This document shows positions 8,642 through 15,555 of a stretch of 64,000 bases of DNA, piece after piece. The position numbers were made by a program, and so were the translations under genes. Positions within the stretch are counted from its first letter, which is position 1, and the number at the start of each line of letters is the position of its first letter. The stretch comes from G963662655 sp963665015 (GTDB lineage Bacteria; Cloacimonadota; Cloacimonadia; Cloacimonadales; JAIOQZ01), in assembly GCA_963665015.2 (NCBI GenBank), contig CAXXSY010000003.1:1054001-1118000 (forward strand). Reading direction: 5' to 3'. The notes below the pieces were generated by a model. That model saw only the letters and a list, made by a program, of their open reading frames with translations. It had not been told where the DNA came from and ran no database searches.

Positions 8642-9532
8642 TCAAGTCCGGTTCAAATTCTGTATTCGTTCGTATCGTTCGATCGTATTCATCGCCATCT
8701 TGAGCATGGGCGGTCCGATAAAGTGTCCGTCGATCACCGCGACGCCCTTTTCCTGCGATTTAGCCTGTTTGGTCAGCCGCACGATCTCCCGGGCCCTTTC
8801 GTAATCTTCATCGGATGGTGTGAAGGCTCGGTGTGCAGGCTCGATCTCCTTGGGATGCAGCAGCAGCATGCCCTCGAATCCCAGCTTGCGCACGATATCG
8901 AGGTTGTATTCGAGGTTTTCCATGTTGTGGACATCCACGTGCACCGTATCGATGGGGATGATCCCATGCGAGCGCGCGGTGATGGCGATCTGTGCGCGGG
9001 GGTACAAAAGGCTTTGCGCATCGGGATCGTGGATGCCGCGCAGGTCGGTGATAAAGTCCTCGCAGCCGAATGCGACGGCGATGATGCGCTCGGAGGCGCG
9101 GCAGATCGAATCGAGGTTTACCACGGCGCCGCAGGTCTCGATGATGGGGATCAGTTTGATTCTGTCCGACTCCAGTCTGCCTTCCGTCTCCGCGATATGG
9201 ATCAGGTGGTCGATGAAGAAGATATCCTTGGCGGTGTAGGTCTTCGGAAAGACGAAGCCGTCGATATCCAGCGGCGCGAAGTTCTTCACCTCGTCGGCGA
9301 GAAACTCGCTGTCAACGTCGTTAAGCCGTATGAAGACCTTCTTGTTGGCGTAGATTCCCTCTCGAATCATCTCCGAACAGAGGATGCGCGCCTTGATCTT
9401 GTTGGCGTCCGGCGTCACGGAGTCCTCCATGTCCAGGATCACCGCGTCTGCGTTCGTTGCGGCGGCTTTACGCAGCAGACGTTCGTTGTGACCGGGTACG
9501 AACAGCATCGATCGTAAAATATAATCGCTCAT
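8642..9532 (-). CDS. HpcH/HpaI (CitE-like) lyase, malyl- or citramalyl-CoA lyase type
   Basis: A 296-residue TIM-barrel protein of the CitE/malyl-CoA lyase family. Seen are 'SMLFVPGHNERLLRKA', 'ADAVILDMEDSV', 'FIRLND', 'GFVFPKT', 'IPIIETCGAVVNLD' and the metal-site motif 'AFGCEDFITDLRG'. The C-terminus 'GMLLLHPKEIEPAHRAFTPS' is also standard. Members split or form beta-hydroxyacyl-CoA thioesters such as malyl-CoA, beta-methylmalyl-CoA or citramalyl-CoA. The ATGA overlap with a MaoC-like hydratase recalls the beta-methylmalyl-CoA lyase and mesaconyl-CoA hydratase pair of C4/C5 acyl-CoA pathways. In this operon the pair could make an acid for glycan decoration. The substrate is not readable from sequence. 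Confidence 0.83.
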   Translation of the reverse strand: MSDYILRSMLFVPGHNERLLRKAAATNADAVILDMEDSVTPDANKIKARILCSEMIREGIYANKKVFIRLNDVDSEFLADEVKNFAPLDIDGFVFPKTYTAKDIFFIDHLIHIAETEGRLESDRIKLIPIIETCGAVVNLDSICRASERIIAVAFGCEDFITDLRGIHDPDAQSLLYPRAQIAITARSHGIIPIDTVHVDVHNMENLEYNLDIVRKLGFEGMLLLHPKEIEPAHRAFTPSDEDYERAREIVRLTKQAKSQEKGVAVIDGHFIGPPMLKMAMNTIERYERIQNLNRT

Positions 9533-9993
9533 GACATCCTCCTCTTGGGGATCAGAACGTTGCGCACATAGCGCAGCACTTCATCGCCATGCTGGTTGTA
9601 TGCATGTGTACACACCCGAACGATGCCACGGTCCTTCTTGCTGCGGGAGGTTCGGACGTCGAGTATCTCCGACGTGGCGCGGATGGTGTCGCCGATGAAG
9701 ACCGGCGCGATGTGTCGTATCTCTTCGTAATCGAGATTGGCGATCGCCCTTCCGCTGATATCCCGAACGCTCATGCCCACCACCAACGAAAAGACGAGTG
9801 TTCCGACCACAACGCGTTGCGCGAATTGCGTTTTTGTCGCGTACTCGGTGTCCAGATGCAGCGGATGGTGGTTCATGGTCAACAGGCAGAAGAGATTGTT
9901 GTCGCTCTCGGTAATCGTCTTTGCCGGCTTGTGGTTGATCGTCTCACCCCTGACGAAATCTTCCAGAAACCTTCCGTAATCGTTTGCTTCCAT
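9529..9993 (-). CDS. MaoC-like hotdog dehydratase/hydratase
   Basis: A 154-residue hotdog-fold protein of the MaoC type that would hydrate an enoyl-CoA or dehydrate a hydroxyacyl-CoA. 'LEDFVRGETI', 'TITESDNNLFCLLTMNHHPLHLDTEY' (written as a landmark, residues about 27-52) and 'VVVGTLVFSLVVGMSV' are the family pattern. The Asp/His pair expected for catalysis is in the 'ESDNN' and 'NHHPLHLD' segments. The start at 9993 is preferred over an in-frame ATG at 10035 because AGGGAAAG stands just upstream and the alignment begins here. It heads the ten-gene operon and overlaps the CitE-like gene by four bases. Confidence 0.8.
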   Translation of the reverse strand: MEANDYGRFLEDFVRGETINHKPAKTITESDNNLFCLLTMNHHPLHLDTEYATKTQFAQRVVVGTLVFSLVVGMSVRDISGRAIANLDYEEIRHIAPVFIGDTIRATSEILDVRTSRSKKDRGIVRVCTHAYNQHGDEVLRYVRNVLIPKRRMS

Positions 9994-10161
9994 GGTCTTT
10001 CCCTCGACAAAAAATGGATGCAAGTTCAGTTCCAATTATTTCAGAATCGCTATATGGTATTCGTTATCGATTGTTGGTCGCCAGTCTTACATTTCCCAAT
10101 CCCTCGTAGCGCGTGACCTCCGGACGCGCTTTTCATGAGAACGCCGCAATTGAGGGGATTC

Positions 10162-10187
10162 GATTTGTCAGACTCCGTCTGAAAATC
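10162..10187 (-). terminator. Hairpin downstream of selB, possible terminator or attenuator
   Basis: On the minus strand the arms GATTTTCAGAC and GTCTGACAAATC pair over 11 positions with one bulged C and a three-base loop. It lies about 67 bases after the selB stop and ahead of the maoC operon. There is no long U-tract, so factor-independent termination is only possible. A second palindrome, AGCGCGT (10108-10114) with ACGCGCT (10124-10130), lies between it and the maoC start. The rest of 10036-10253 shows nothing else I can name. Confidence 0.35.
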
Positions 10188-10253
10188 ACAGGAGATCGGC
10201 GCCTACAAAGCGAGAGACGGGCAGACACACCCTACAGGAAGCGTCAAGCACGA

Positions 10254-12209
10254 TCAGGTCGATTTGATTTCGTTCAGGACGTCCAATCCGCGCTGGGTGA
10301 TGAGTCGATAGTCGTCTTTTCTGACCGTGATTCCCTCACGGTCGAACTTGTTGATCAGCAATAGATTAATTTTGCGGTTGCCGCCGGTCAGATCGCGGAA
10401 TGTCGCAACGGTAGCGCCCTCTTCGTGCTCGGTGAGGTACTCCAGCAAGATTCTTCGGCAATTGTCAACGATTGTGGTGTGGATGAAATTCCCGTCCAAG
10501 TTGTACGCCTTTCTCTTGAAGACCAGCAGTTGCATGATCTGCTTCAGCTTCAGTTCGTCGATCCCCTCGTTGAGCGCGGCGGGAACCAATTCCGACCATA
10601 GCGGTGTATGCATCTGGGAATCGAGCAGGAACTTTTCGACGAAATCGATATGCTCGATGTCGCGTGGTGTGAGTTTGACGTCGTGCGACTTCAGCGCCCA
10701 GGTGTGACCGATCCGCTTCAGCTCGCCCTGCGACTCCAACTGCTCCAGGATCAACTGCATCACGGCCTCGGCGGTGGAGTCACGATGCACGCCGAAGATG
10801 CCCATCAATTCCTCGAATGCCCGTCCGCCTTCGTCCAGCGGATTTCGCTTGTGGTAGGTGTTGAGGTAGCGAATGATCCGCAGCCGCAGCTTGTCGTAGC
10901 GCTTCCGCTCGATCAGGTTGATTGCGTTCGGCGTTGACAGGAGCACAATATCCTTGGGCAGGTCACCGGCGAGTGCTTTCTCGATCTCGCTTTCGGAGCA
11001 GTTGAGCAGCGTGGTCAGTTCGTCCCCGGTGATGGGGGAGATGCGTTTGCGAACCTCAGCCGCGACCATCTCGGGTATGCCGCCTTCGACCACGTCGTGA
11101 AGCTTCCGCACCAGTTCTTCCGGCCTTCGTCGGTGGTGCAACGGATGCGCGTCGATCACCTCGCCGCCGCCCAGCGTGAGGTCGCTGGAGCTGTTGCGGA
11201 TGACGAACTTGTCGCCGTGCATCAGAACGGCGGGTGCTTCGAGATGAATCTGCACGATCGCGGTCTCGCCACCGCTGAGCCGGTCTTTGTCGATCAGGTG
11301 GACGCGTGCCTGCCCGGCGTAGGTCCCGAGCAGGAAGATCACCTGCGACCAAAGTCCGAGCGGTTTCGCGTGCTCGTAGAGCGTGAGTCTCGCGTCGATC
11401 ATGCGCGTCGAGGGTAAAATTCGGTCACTGACGAGCATGCCGCGCTTGTACTGATCGATATCCAGTCCCACCAGGTTCATGGAGGCGCGATCACCGGTGG
11501 AAATATGCTGCACCTCGCCACCGTGCCGCTCGAGCCTTCTGGCGCGCAGCTTGTCGCCGGTGGGTAGCAGATAAACGTTCGCGGAGCGATTCAGCTCGCC
11601 GCTGATCACCGAGCCGTTGACGATGGTTCCGTGACCGGGGATGTTGAAGATGCGGTCGATGTACATGCGGAAGATTTCGCCCGTTTCGCGCTCGGGAATG
11701 TCCTCCGTCATGGCCTCGAGTTGCTTGATCAGCTCCGGGATGCCCTCGCCCGTTTTGGCGGAGACCTTGACTATGGGCGCGTTCTCGAAGGCGGTTTCCT
11801 CGACCAGTTCGCGGATGTCGATCTCGGCGAATTCGAGTAGTTCGTCATCCACAAGGTCGATCTTGGTCAGGACGATAACGCCTTTCTCGATGCCGAGTGT
11901 GCGGATGATCTGCATGTGTTCGCGCGTCTGGGGCATGACGCCGCCGTCCGCCGCGATGACCAGCATCACGAAGTCGATACCGCTGGCGCCGGAGACCATC
12001 GTGTTGACGAAATCGGCGTGGCCCGGCACATCGACGATTCCGATGCTGTTGCCGCTCGGGAGGTCGAGGTGGCTGAATCCCAGGTGGATGGTGATCCCGC
12101 GTAGTTGTTCTTCTTTATGGGTGTCGCAGTTGAAACCGGTGAGTTTCTCGATGAGGGTGGTCTTTCCGTGGTCGATGTGCCCCGCGGTTCCCATGATCAG
12201 GTGTTTCAT
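10254..12209 (-). CDS. selB: Selenocysteine-specific elongation factor SelB
   Basis: A full-length 651-residue GTPase that carries Sec-tRNA to the ribosome and binds the SECIS element of selenoprotein mRNAs. The G domain starts 'MKHLIMGTAGHIDHGKTTL' and has 'GITIHLGF', 'DVPGHADFV' and 'VLTKIDLVD'. It is followed by EF-Tu-like beta-barrel domains ('FNIPGHGTIVNGSVISGEL') and about 280 residues of winged-helix C-terminal region, including 'RPEELVRKLHDVVEGG', 'SEIEKALAGDL' and a final helix-rich part ending 'GLDVLNEIKST'. The complete C-terminus argues for working SECIS recognition. It is the last gene of the selC-like/selA/selB locus, separated from selA by 338 bases of hairpin repeats. Confidence 0.95.
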   Translation of the reverse strand: MKHLIMGTAGHIDHGKTTLIEKLTGFNCDTHKEEQLRGITIHLGFSHLDLPSGNSIGIVDVPGHADFVNTMVSGASGIDFVMLVIAADGGVMPQTREHMQIIRTLGIEKGVIVLTKIDLVDDELLEFAEIDIRELVEETAFENAPIVKVSAKTGEGIPELIKQLEAMTEDIPERETGEIFRMYIDRIFNIPGHGTIVNGSVISGELNRSANVYLLPTGDKLRARRLERHGGEVQHISTGDRASMNLVGLDIDQYKRGMLVSDRILPSTRMIDARLTLYEHAKPLGLWSQVIFLLGTYAGQARVHLIDKDRLSGGETAIVQIHLEAPAVLMHGDKFVIRNSSSDLTLGGGEVIDAHPLHHRRRPEELVRKLHDVVEGGIPEMVAAEVRKRISPITGDELTTLLNCSESEIEKALAGDLPKDIVLLSTPNAINLIERKRYDKLRLRIIRYLNTYHKRNPLDEGGRAFEELMGIFGVHRDSTAEAVMQLILEQLESQGELKRIGHTWALKSHDVKLTPRDIEHIDFVEKFLLDSQMHTPLWSELVPAALNEGIDELKLKQIMQLLVFKRKAYNLDGNFIHTTIVDNCRRILLEYLTEHEEGATVATFRDLTGGNRKINLLLINKFDREGITVRKDDYRLITQRGLDVLNEIKST

Positions 12210-12245
12210 GTGTGCCTCATATTCTTAGCAATGCTGTTCTCTGTC

Positions 12246-12306
12246 GGTCCGCCAAGCTCCAGCTTGGCACTCTCTTCTCTATCGGACCGCCAAGCTCCAG
12301 CTTGGC
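12246..12306 (-). repeat. Two copies of the GCCAAGCT/AGCTTGGC hairpin repeat
   Basis: The perfect palindromes at 12251-12268 and 12289-12306 each read GCCAAGCTCCAGCTTGGC on the plus strand and are preceded by GGTCC or GGACC. They are minus-oriented members of the modular hairpin family found throughout the window. They lie just upstream of selB, in the 338-base gene-free stretch 12210-12547. Apart from repeats, the only other material there is about 90 bases (12307-12396) with nothing I recognise. Confidence 0.85.
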
Positions 12307-12399
12307 ATTCCCAATTTCTAAGTGACCCCGATTCCCCGGCATCGCGGATTGAAACAGCACGATCTATCTTGTCTTGCATTTTCTTGTCGTTCTAATGCC

Positions 12400-12532
12400 A
12401 AGCTGGAGCTTGGCGGACCATGGAGAGCTTATCAAGCTGGAGCTTGGCGGACCATGGAGAGCTTATCAAGCTGGAGCTTGGCGGACCATGGAGAGCTTGC
12501 CAAGCTGGAGCTTGGCGGACCATGGAGAACGG
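12400..12532 (+). repeat. 34-bp tandem array of the hairpin repeat (4 copies)
   Basis: Four near-identical 34-base units begin at 12400, 12434, 12468 and 12502, and the last is cut short. Each unit contains AAGCTGGAGCTT, GGCGGACC and ATGGAGAGCTT, so each can form a hairpin by itself and neighbouring units can pair as well. The array ends about 16 bases after the selA stop, between selA and selB. It could dampen or tune read-through from selA to selB, which is an inference. Confidence 0.85.
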
Positions 12533-12547
12533 CAAGATTCGAAGTCC

Positions 12548-13933
12548 TCAATTCTTCAAGTCCGCAATCCAGCGTGCGATGATGGGCATTTGATCCGGCT
12601 GGATGGTATAGACGTCGAACATCAGTTTGCCTTCGCGCAGGACGCCCACCACCGGTTTTTCGGTCTGCATGAGCCGTTTCCATGCTCGTTCCGCCCAGGT
12701 CTTATCCGGTTTCGGCGGTATAATTTGCACCGCCAGACTGGGGATGCTCAGGTGCGGAAGCGTGCCGCCGCCGCAGTATGCCTTGCTCTCCTCGACAGTG
12801 GCTTTGATGTCTTCCCGTTTCAGCGCTTCGACGAGCTCTTCGGCTTTCAGCTTCAGGTCGTCGAAGCTTTGGTCGAGCATGCGGAAGAGCGGAAGTCGCG
12901 ATTTCAGGCTATCGTCGTCGATGTAGCAACGGATCACGGCGGAGAGTGCGGAGAGGGTCAGCTTTCCCGTGCGCAACGCACGCATCATCGGCGCTTTGGC
13001 GATTGGCCGGATGTACTTCGTTTTGCCGGTGATGATCCCGGCCTGCGGACCGCCCAACAGCTTGTCGCCGCTGAAGCAGACGATATCCACGCCCGACTCG
13101 ATCATGGTACGCACATCCGGCTCGCTTTCGAGCGGCAGTCCCTTAGGCTTGCGCAGGAGTCCGGAGCCGAGGTCGTACATGAAGATCAGGTTGTGCCGGT
13201 GCGCGAGTTCGACCATCCCGGCTATCTCCGGTTCCTCGGTGAATCCGCTGATGAAGTAGTTGGAGCGGTGCGCCTTGAGGATGATACGGGTCTTGTCCGT
13301 GATGGCGTTTTCGTAGTCCTCGACACGCGTCCTGTTGGTGGTTCCGACCTCGACCATCTTCGCGCCGCTGGCCGCCATGATCTCCGGCAGCCGGAACGAT
13401 CCGCCGATCTCGATCAGTTCGCCGCGGGAGACGATAACCTCGAAGCCCTCGGCGAAAGTCTTCAGTCCGAGCATGACGCCGGCGGCGTTGTTGTTCACCA
13501 CCACCGCGTCCTCAGCGCCCGTGACCCAGCGGATCAGGTGCGAGATATGGCTTTCGCGCTTGCCGCGCTTTCCGGCATCGAGGTCGTATTCCAGATTGCT
13601 GTATCCGCGGATGACCGGCGTCAGCTCACCCAGTACGTAGTCGCCCAGGGGCGATCGTCCGAGATTGGTGTGGATGACCACGCCGGTAGCGTTGATCACC
13701 GGTATGAGCGAGGGCCTTGCGATGGCCTTGCAGCGGGTTTCGATGTGCGCGATCATCTCCCTGACCGGCAGTGCGTTGCCGCCATCGACGATGCGTTTGC
13801 GTACCTCTTCCAGCTCCTGTCGGATCGAGAGGGTGACCAGATCGAGCCCGTAGATTTCGATCATGGTTTGTATGGATTCGTCGGTAAGGAGCTTGTCAAC
13901 GCCGGGAATTTTCTTGAACTCTTCCTGTTTCAT
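12548..13933 (-). CDS. selA: L-seryl-tRNA(Sec) selenium transferase SelA
   Basis: A 461-residue PLP enzyme that converts Ser-tRNA(Sec) to Sec-tRNA(Sec) with selenophosphate. The family N-terminus 'IPGVDKLLTDE' is present, as are 'INATGVVIHTNLGRSPL', 'YSNLEYDLDAGKRGKRESH', 'EDAVVVNNNAAGVML', 'SRGELIEIGGSFRLP' and 'VGTTNRTRVEDY'. The PLP lysine is in 'FSGDKLLGGPQAG' at residue 291. Length and motifs match classical bacterial SelA. The small N-terminal domain that contacts the tRNA-Sec D arm looks intact. The gene starts 33 bases after the selC-like tRNA on the same strand, so the tRNA, selA and selB probably share a transcript. Confidence 0.95.
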   Translation of the reverse strand: MKQEEFKKIPGVDKLLTDESIQTMIEIYGLDLVTLSIRQELEEVRKRIVDGGNALPVREMIAHIETRCKAIARPSLIPVINATGVVIHTNLGRSPLGDYVLGELTPVIRGYSNLEYDLDAGKRGKRESHISHLIRWVTGAEDAVVVNNNAAGVMLGLKTFAEGFEVIVSRGELIEIGGSFRLPEIMAASGAKMVEVGTTNRTRVEDYENAITDKTRIILKAHRSNYFISGFTEEPEIAGMVELAHRHNLIFMYDLGSGLLRKPKGLPLESEPDVRTMIESGVDIVCFSGDKLLGGPQAGIITGKTKYIRPIAKAPMMRALRTGKLTLSALSAVIRCYIDDDSLKSRLPLFRMLDQSFDDLKLKAEELVEALKREDIKATVEESKAYCGGGTLPHLSIPSLAVQIIPPKPDKTWAERAWKRLMQTEKPVVGVLREGKLMFDVYTIQPDQMPIIARWIADLKN

Positions 13934-13966
13934 ATTCGCAGCCTGGTTTGGTTGTTGATGTCAAAA

Positions 13967-14061
13967 TGGCTGAGAGGGCAGGAATCGAACCTGCCACGGA
14001 CGGTTTTATCCGCCCGATACTGGCTTTGCAGACCAGCCGGACCACCAGATCCATCCTCCCG
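13967..14061 (-). tRNA. selC: selC-like tRNA with long variable arm and GCA anticodon
   Basis: On the minus strand the anticodon arm is CTGGT, loop CTGCAAA, GCCAG. Its frame matches the E. coli tRNA-Sec loop CTTCAAA with T34 changed to G, which gives anticodon GCA. A 7-bp variable arm follows (CGGGCGG/CCGTCCG, loop ATAAAA), then the T arm GCAGG-TTCGATT-CCTGC and an encoded GCCA end, so discriminator G73 as in tRNA-Ser and tRNA-Sec. The acceptor has six good pairs (GGGAGG/CCTCTC) with a C1 x A72 mismatch if the RNA is 95 nt long. The D arm is either CTGG/CCGG with the 4-base loop TGGT, as in tRNA-Sec, or GGAT/GTCC. Ordinary tRNA-Cys lacks this arm and carries U73. It lies just upstream of selA. 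Confidence 0.8.
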
Positions 14062-14132
14062 CACTGGTTTCCTTTTTTAGCGTCGCATTCTCATCCGTCA
14101 ACGAAAAATTCGATACACTTAAATACGATGGG

Positions 14133-14242
14133 GAGATGTCGAGCTGGAGCTCGGCGGTCCAAGGGAAGAAGAGATGCCGAGCTGGAGCTCGGCGGTCCAG
14201 GGGAAGAAGAGATGCCGAGTTGGAACTCGGCGGTCCAAGGGA
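14133..14242 (+). repeat. 38-bp tandem array of the GAGATGC hairpin repeat (3 copies)
   Basis: Units start at 14133, 14171 and 14209. Each reads GAGATG, then a palindrome, then GGCGGTCC and a purine-rich spacer. The palindromes are CGAGCT-GG-AGCTCG in the first two and CGAGTT-GG-AACTCG in the third. The third therefore differs at both arms in a way that keeps pairing. The array lies between the tRNA promoter side and the end of the acetyltransferase gene. Confidence 0.85.
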
Positions 14243-14243
14243 T

Positions 14244-14296
14244 GGAAGGACATTCTCATGGACCGCCAAGCTCCAGCTTGGCAAGAATGTCCTTCC
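14244..14296. repeat. Nested hairpin: 13-bp inverted repeat enclosing a minus-oriented repeat copy
   Basis: GGAAGGACATTCT (14244-14256) and AGAATGTCCTTCC (14284-14296) are perfect inverted partners. Between them lies a minus-oriented copy of the GCCAAGCTCCAGCTTGGC palindrome, so the whole 53 bases folds into a long two-part hairpin. It sits 18 bases after the acetyltransferase stop and could act as a transcription terminator or mRNA-end stabiliser. Confidence 0.8.
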
Positions 14297-14314
14297 GATC
14301 CTTCTATGGATGGC

Positions 14315-15241
14315 TCAATAAACCTTCAGCCAGCCTTCGAACATGATCGCGTCAACGAATCCGCACCGCCGGTAGATGGTGTGGGTCGGTTCGACGTTGG
14401 AGCCGAGAAACGCCCAGCGCGCCTCGATCTCTTTGAGTCGTCTCATGCCTTCGTGGATCATCGCTCTCGCGAGACCCTTGCGGTGGTATTTCGGTTCGAC
14501 GCCGACCGGCTCGAAGTATGCCGCGCGGTTTACATCGTCGTACCAGACGGTGGTGAATCCTGCCAGCGTGCCGTCGTCCGCGACCGCAACGATATCCAGA
14601 TCGCGCCGGTAGAGCGGAGCCCTCTGGATGTTCCGGTACCACTGCCAGCCGCCGTAGTTCTCGTCTGGCTCGTCGGGATGGAACGCGCGCCAGGAGAGCC
14701 AGCTTCGCGCCGGCAGTTCGCTCTCGTCGCCAAGGGAACGGACGCTGAAGCCCTGCGGAATCTTCACCTCCGGCTCGAAGGTCGTCAGGTCGATACGCCC
14801 GCAGCGATCCTGCCATTTCCCCTTCTCGTAGCCTCGCGCGGTGAGGACATCCCGCAAGATTCGATCCTCGCGCTCGCACCAGATGATCAGCTTCTTCGCG
14901 CCTTCCGGGAAGGATTTGAAGTAGTGCTCCTCAGCGTGCTCGACCATGAACGCGATCAGATCGGGTCGATAATGATCGGGATGAACCTGGAGGAACACGA
15001 CGCCGAAGGCCTCCATGATAACGGCTCCGAGCAGGTCGTCGCGCTCGTCGGACACCATGCACGCGCCCTCGTCGGGCGGTAGCTCAAGGCACGTTCTCCA
15101 TATATGCCAGTAGAGGTAGTCGAGTCGCTGGACGGGCCAGTTCTTCTCCGTGAAATCGTTCAGGACGAAGGTTTCGCGCAGAAATTTGCGTAGTGAGTCG
15201 TAATCGTGTTCCGATTGAAACGGGTGTGTGTGAAACTTCAT
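14315..15241 (-). CDS. GNAT-family N-acetyltransferase, two-lobed
   Basis: A 308-residue protein whose C-terminal half is a clear GNAT domain: 'LDIVAVADDGTLAGFTTVWYDD', then the acetyl-CoA loop 'PKYHRKGLARAMIHEGMRRL' and 'NVEPTHTIYRRCGF'. The N-terminal half ('YDSLRKFLRETFVLND', 'WHIWRTC') resembles a degenerate second GNAT lobe, so the protein may be a tandem GNAT like mycothiol-synthase relatives. The substrate is unknown. The start at 15241 is chosen over an in-frame ATG at 15298 because AGGAGA lies four bases upstream and the family sequence begins there. Confidence 0.8.
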   Translation of the reverse strand: MKFHTHPFQSEHDYDSLRKFLRETFVLNDFTEKNWPVQRLDYLYWHIWRTCLELPPDEGACMVSDERDDLLGAVIMEAFGVVFLQVHPDHYRPDLIAFMVEHAEEHYFKSFPEGAKKLIIWCEREDRILRDVLTARGYEKGKWQDRCGRIDLTTFEPEVKIPQGFSVRSLGDESELPARSWLSWRAFHPDEPDENYGGWQWYRNIQRAPLYRRDLDIVAVADDGTLAGFTTVWYDDVNRAAYFEPVGVEPKYHRKGLARAMIHEGMRRLKEIEARWAFLGSNVEPTHTIYRRCGFVDAIMFEGWLKVY

Positions 15242-15483
15242 GATATCTCCTGTAAAAAAAATCCGGGACCATGTCTTGTTCTTTGGCGGTCGATTCATGC
15301 CTGTCTGTCGGTTGACGGCATTTTCATGATCAAGAATGACATCTTTTGGCGGCGGATTATGCGGTGATCATGGTCGTTTCACTCCTTCATTTTCATAGAT
15401 GATGCCAAGGATGAGGATTCATGATAGAATGGCAATGGATTTTGTTTGCACGATGGAAAATTGTGGTTTCAAGAAAAAAAACC

Positions 15484-15511
15484 TTTACAACTTGTTCCGC
15501 TGTTATATGAT
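15484..15511 (+). promoter_or_regulatory. Sigma-70-like promoter for the 1196-residue secreted protein
   Basis: TTTACA (15484-15489) and TATGAT (15506-15511) are separated by 16 bases and lie 45 bases before the ATG. The ribosome-binding site GGAGG stands at 15545-15549. The remaining bases of the gene-free stretch 15242-15555 are AT-richer than average and hold nothing else I recognise. Confidence 0.5.
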
Positions 15512-15555
15512 AATGGGTTTTATAGTGAATTTGAAATCAAAACCTGGAGGTAACG

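Noticed and set aside
10108..10133. Terminator in plus orientation (AGCGCGT/ACGCGCT plus TTTT)
   Set aside because: No plus-strand gene lies upstream that it could terminate; it is more likely a relative of the hairpin repeats with a GACCTCCGG loop.
12400..12532. CRISPR-like array of regularly spaced repeats
   Set aside because: The units are direct 34-bp tandem copies without unique spacers, and no cas genes are present.
13967..14061. Ordinary tRNA-Cys(GCA)
   Set aside because: A 7-bp variable arm, G73 and the selA-selB context do not fit a normal tRNA-Cys, which has a short variable loop and U73.
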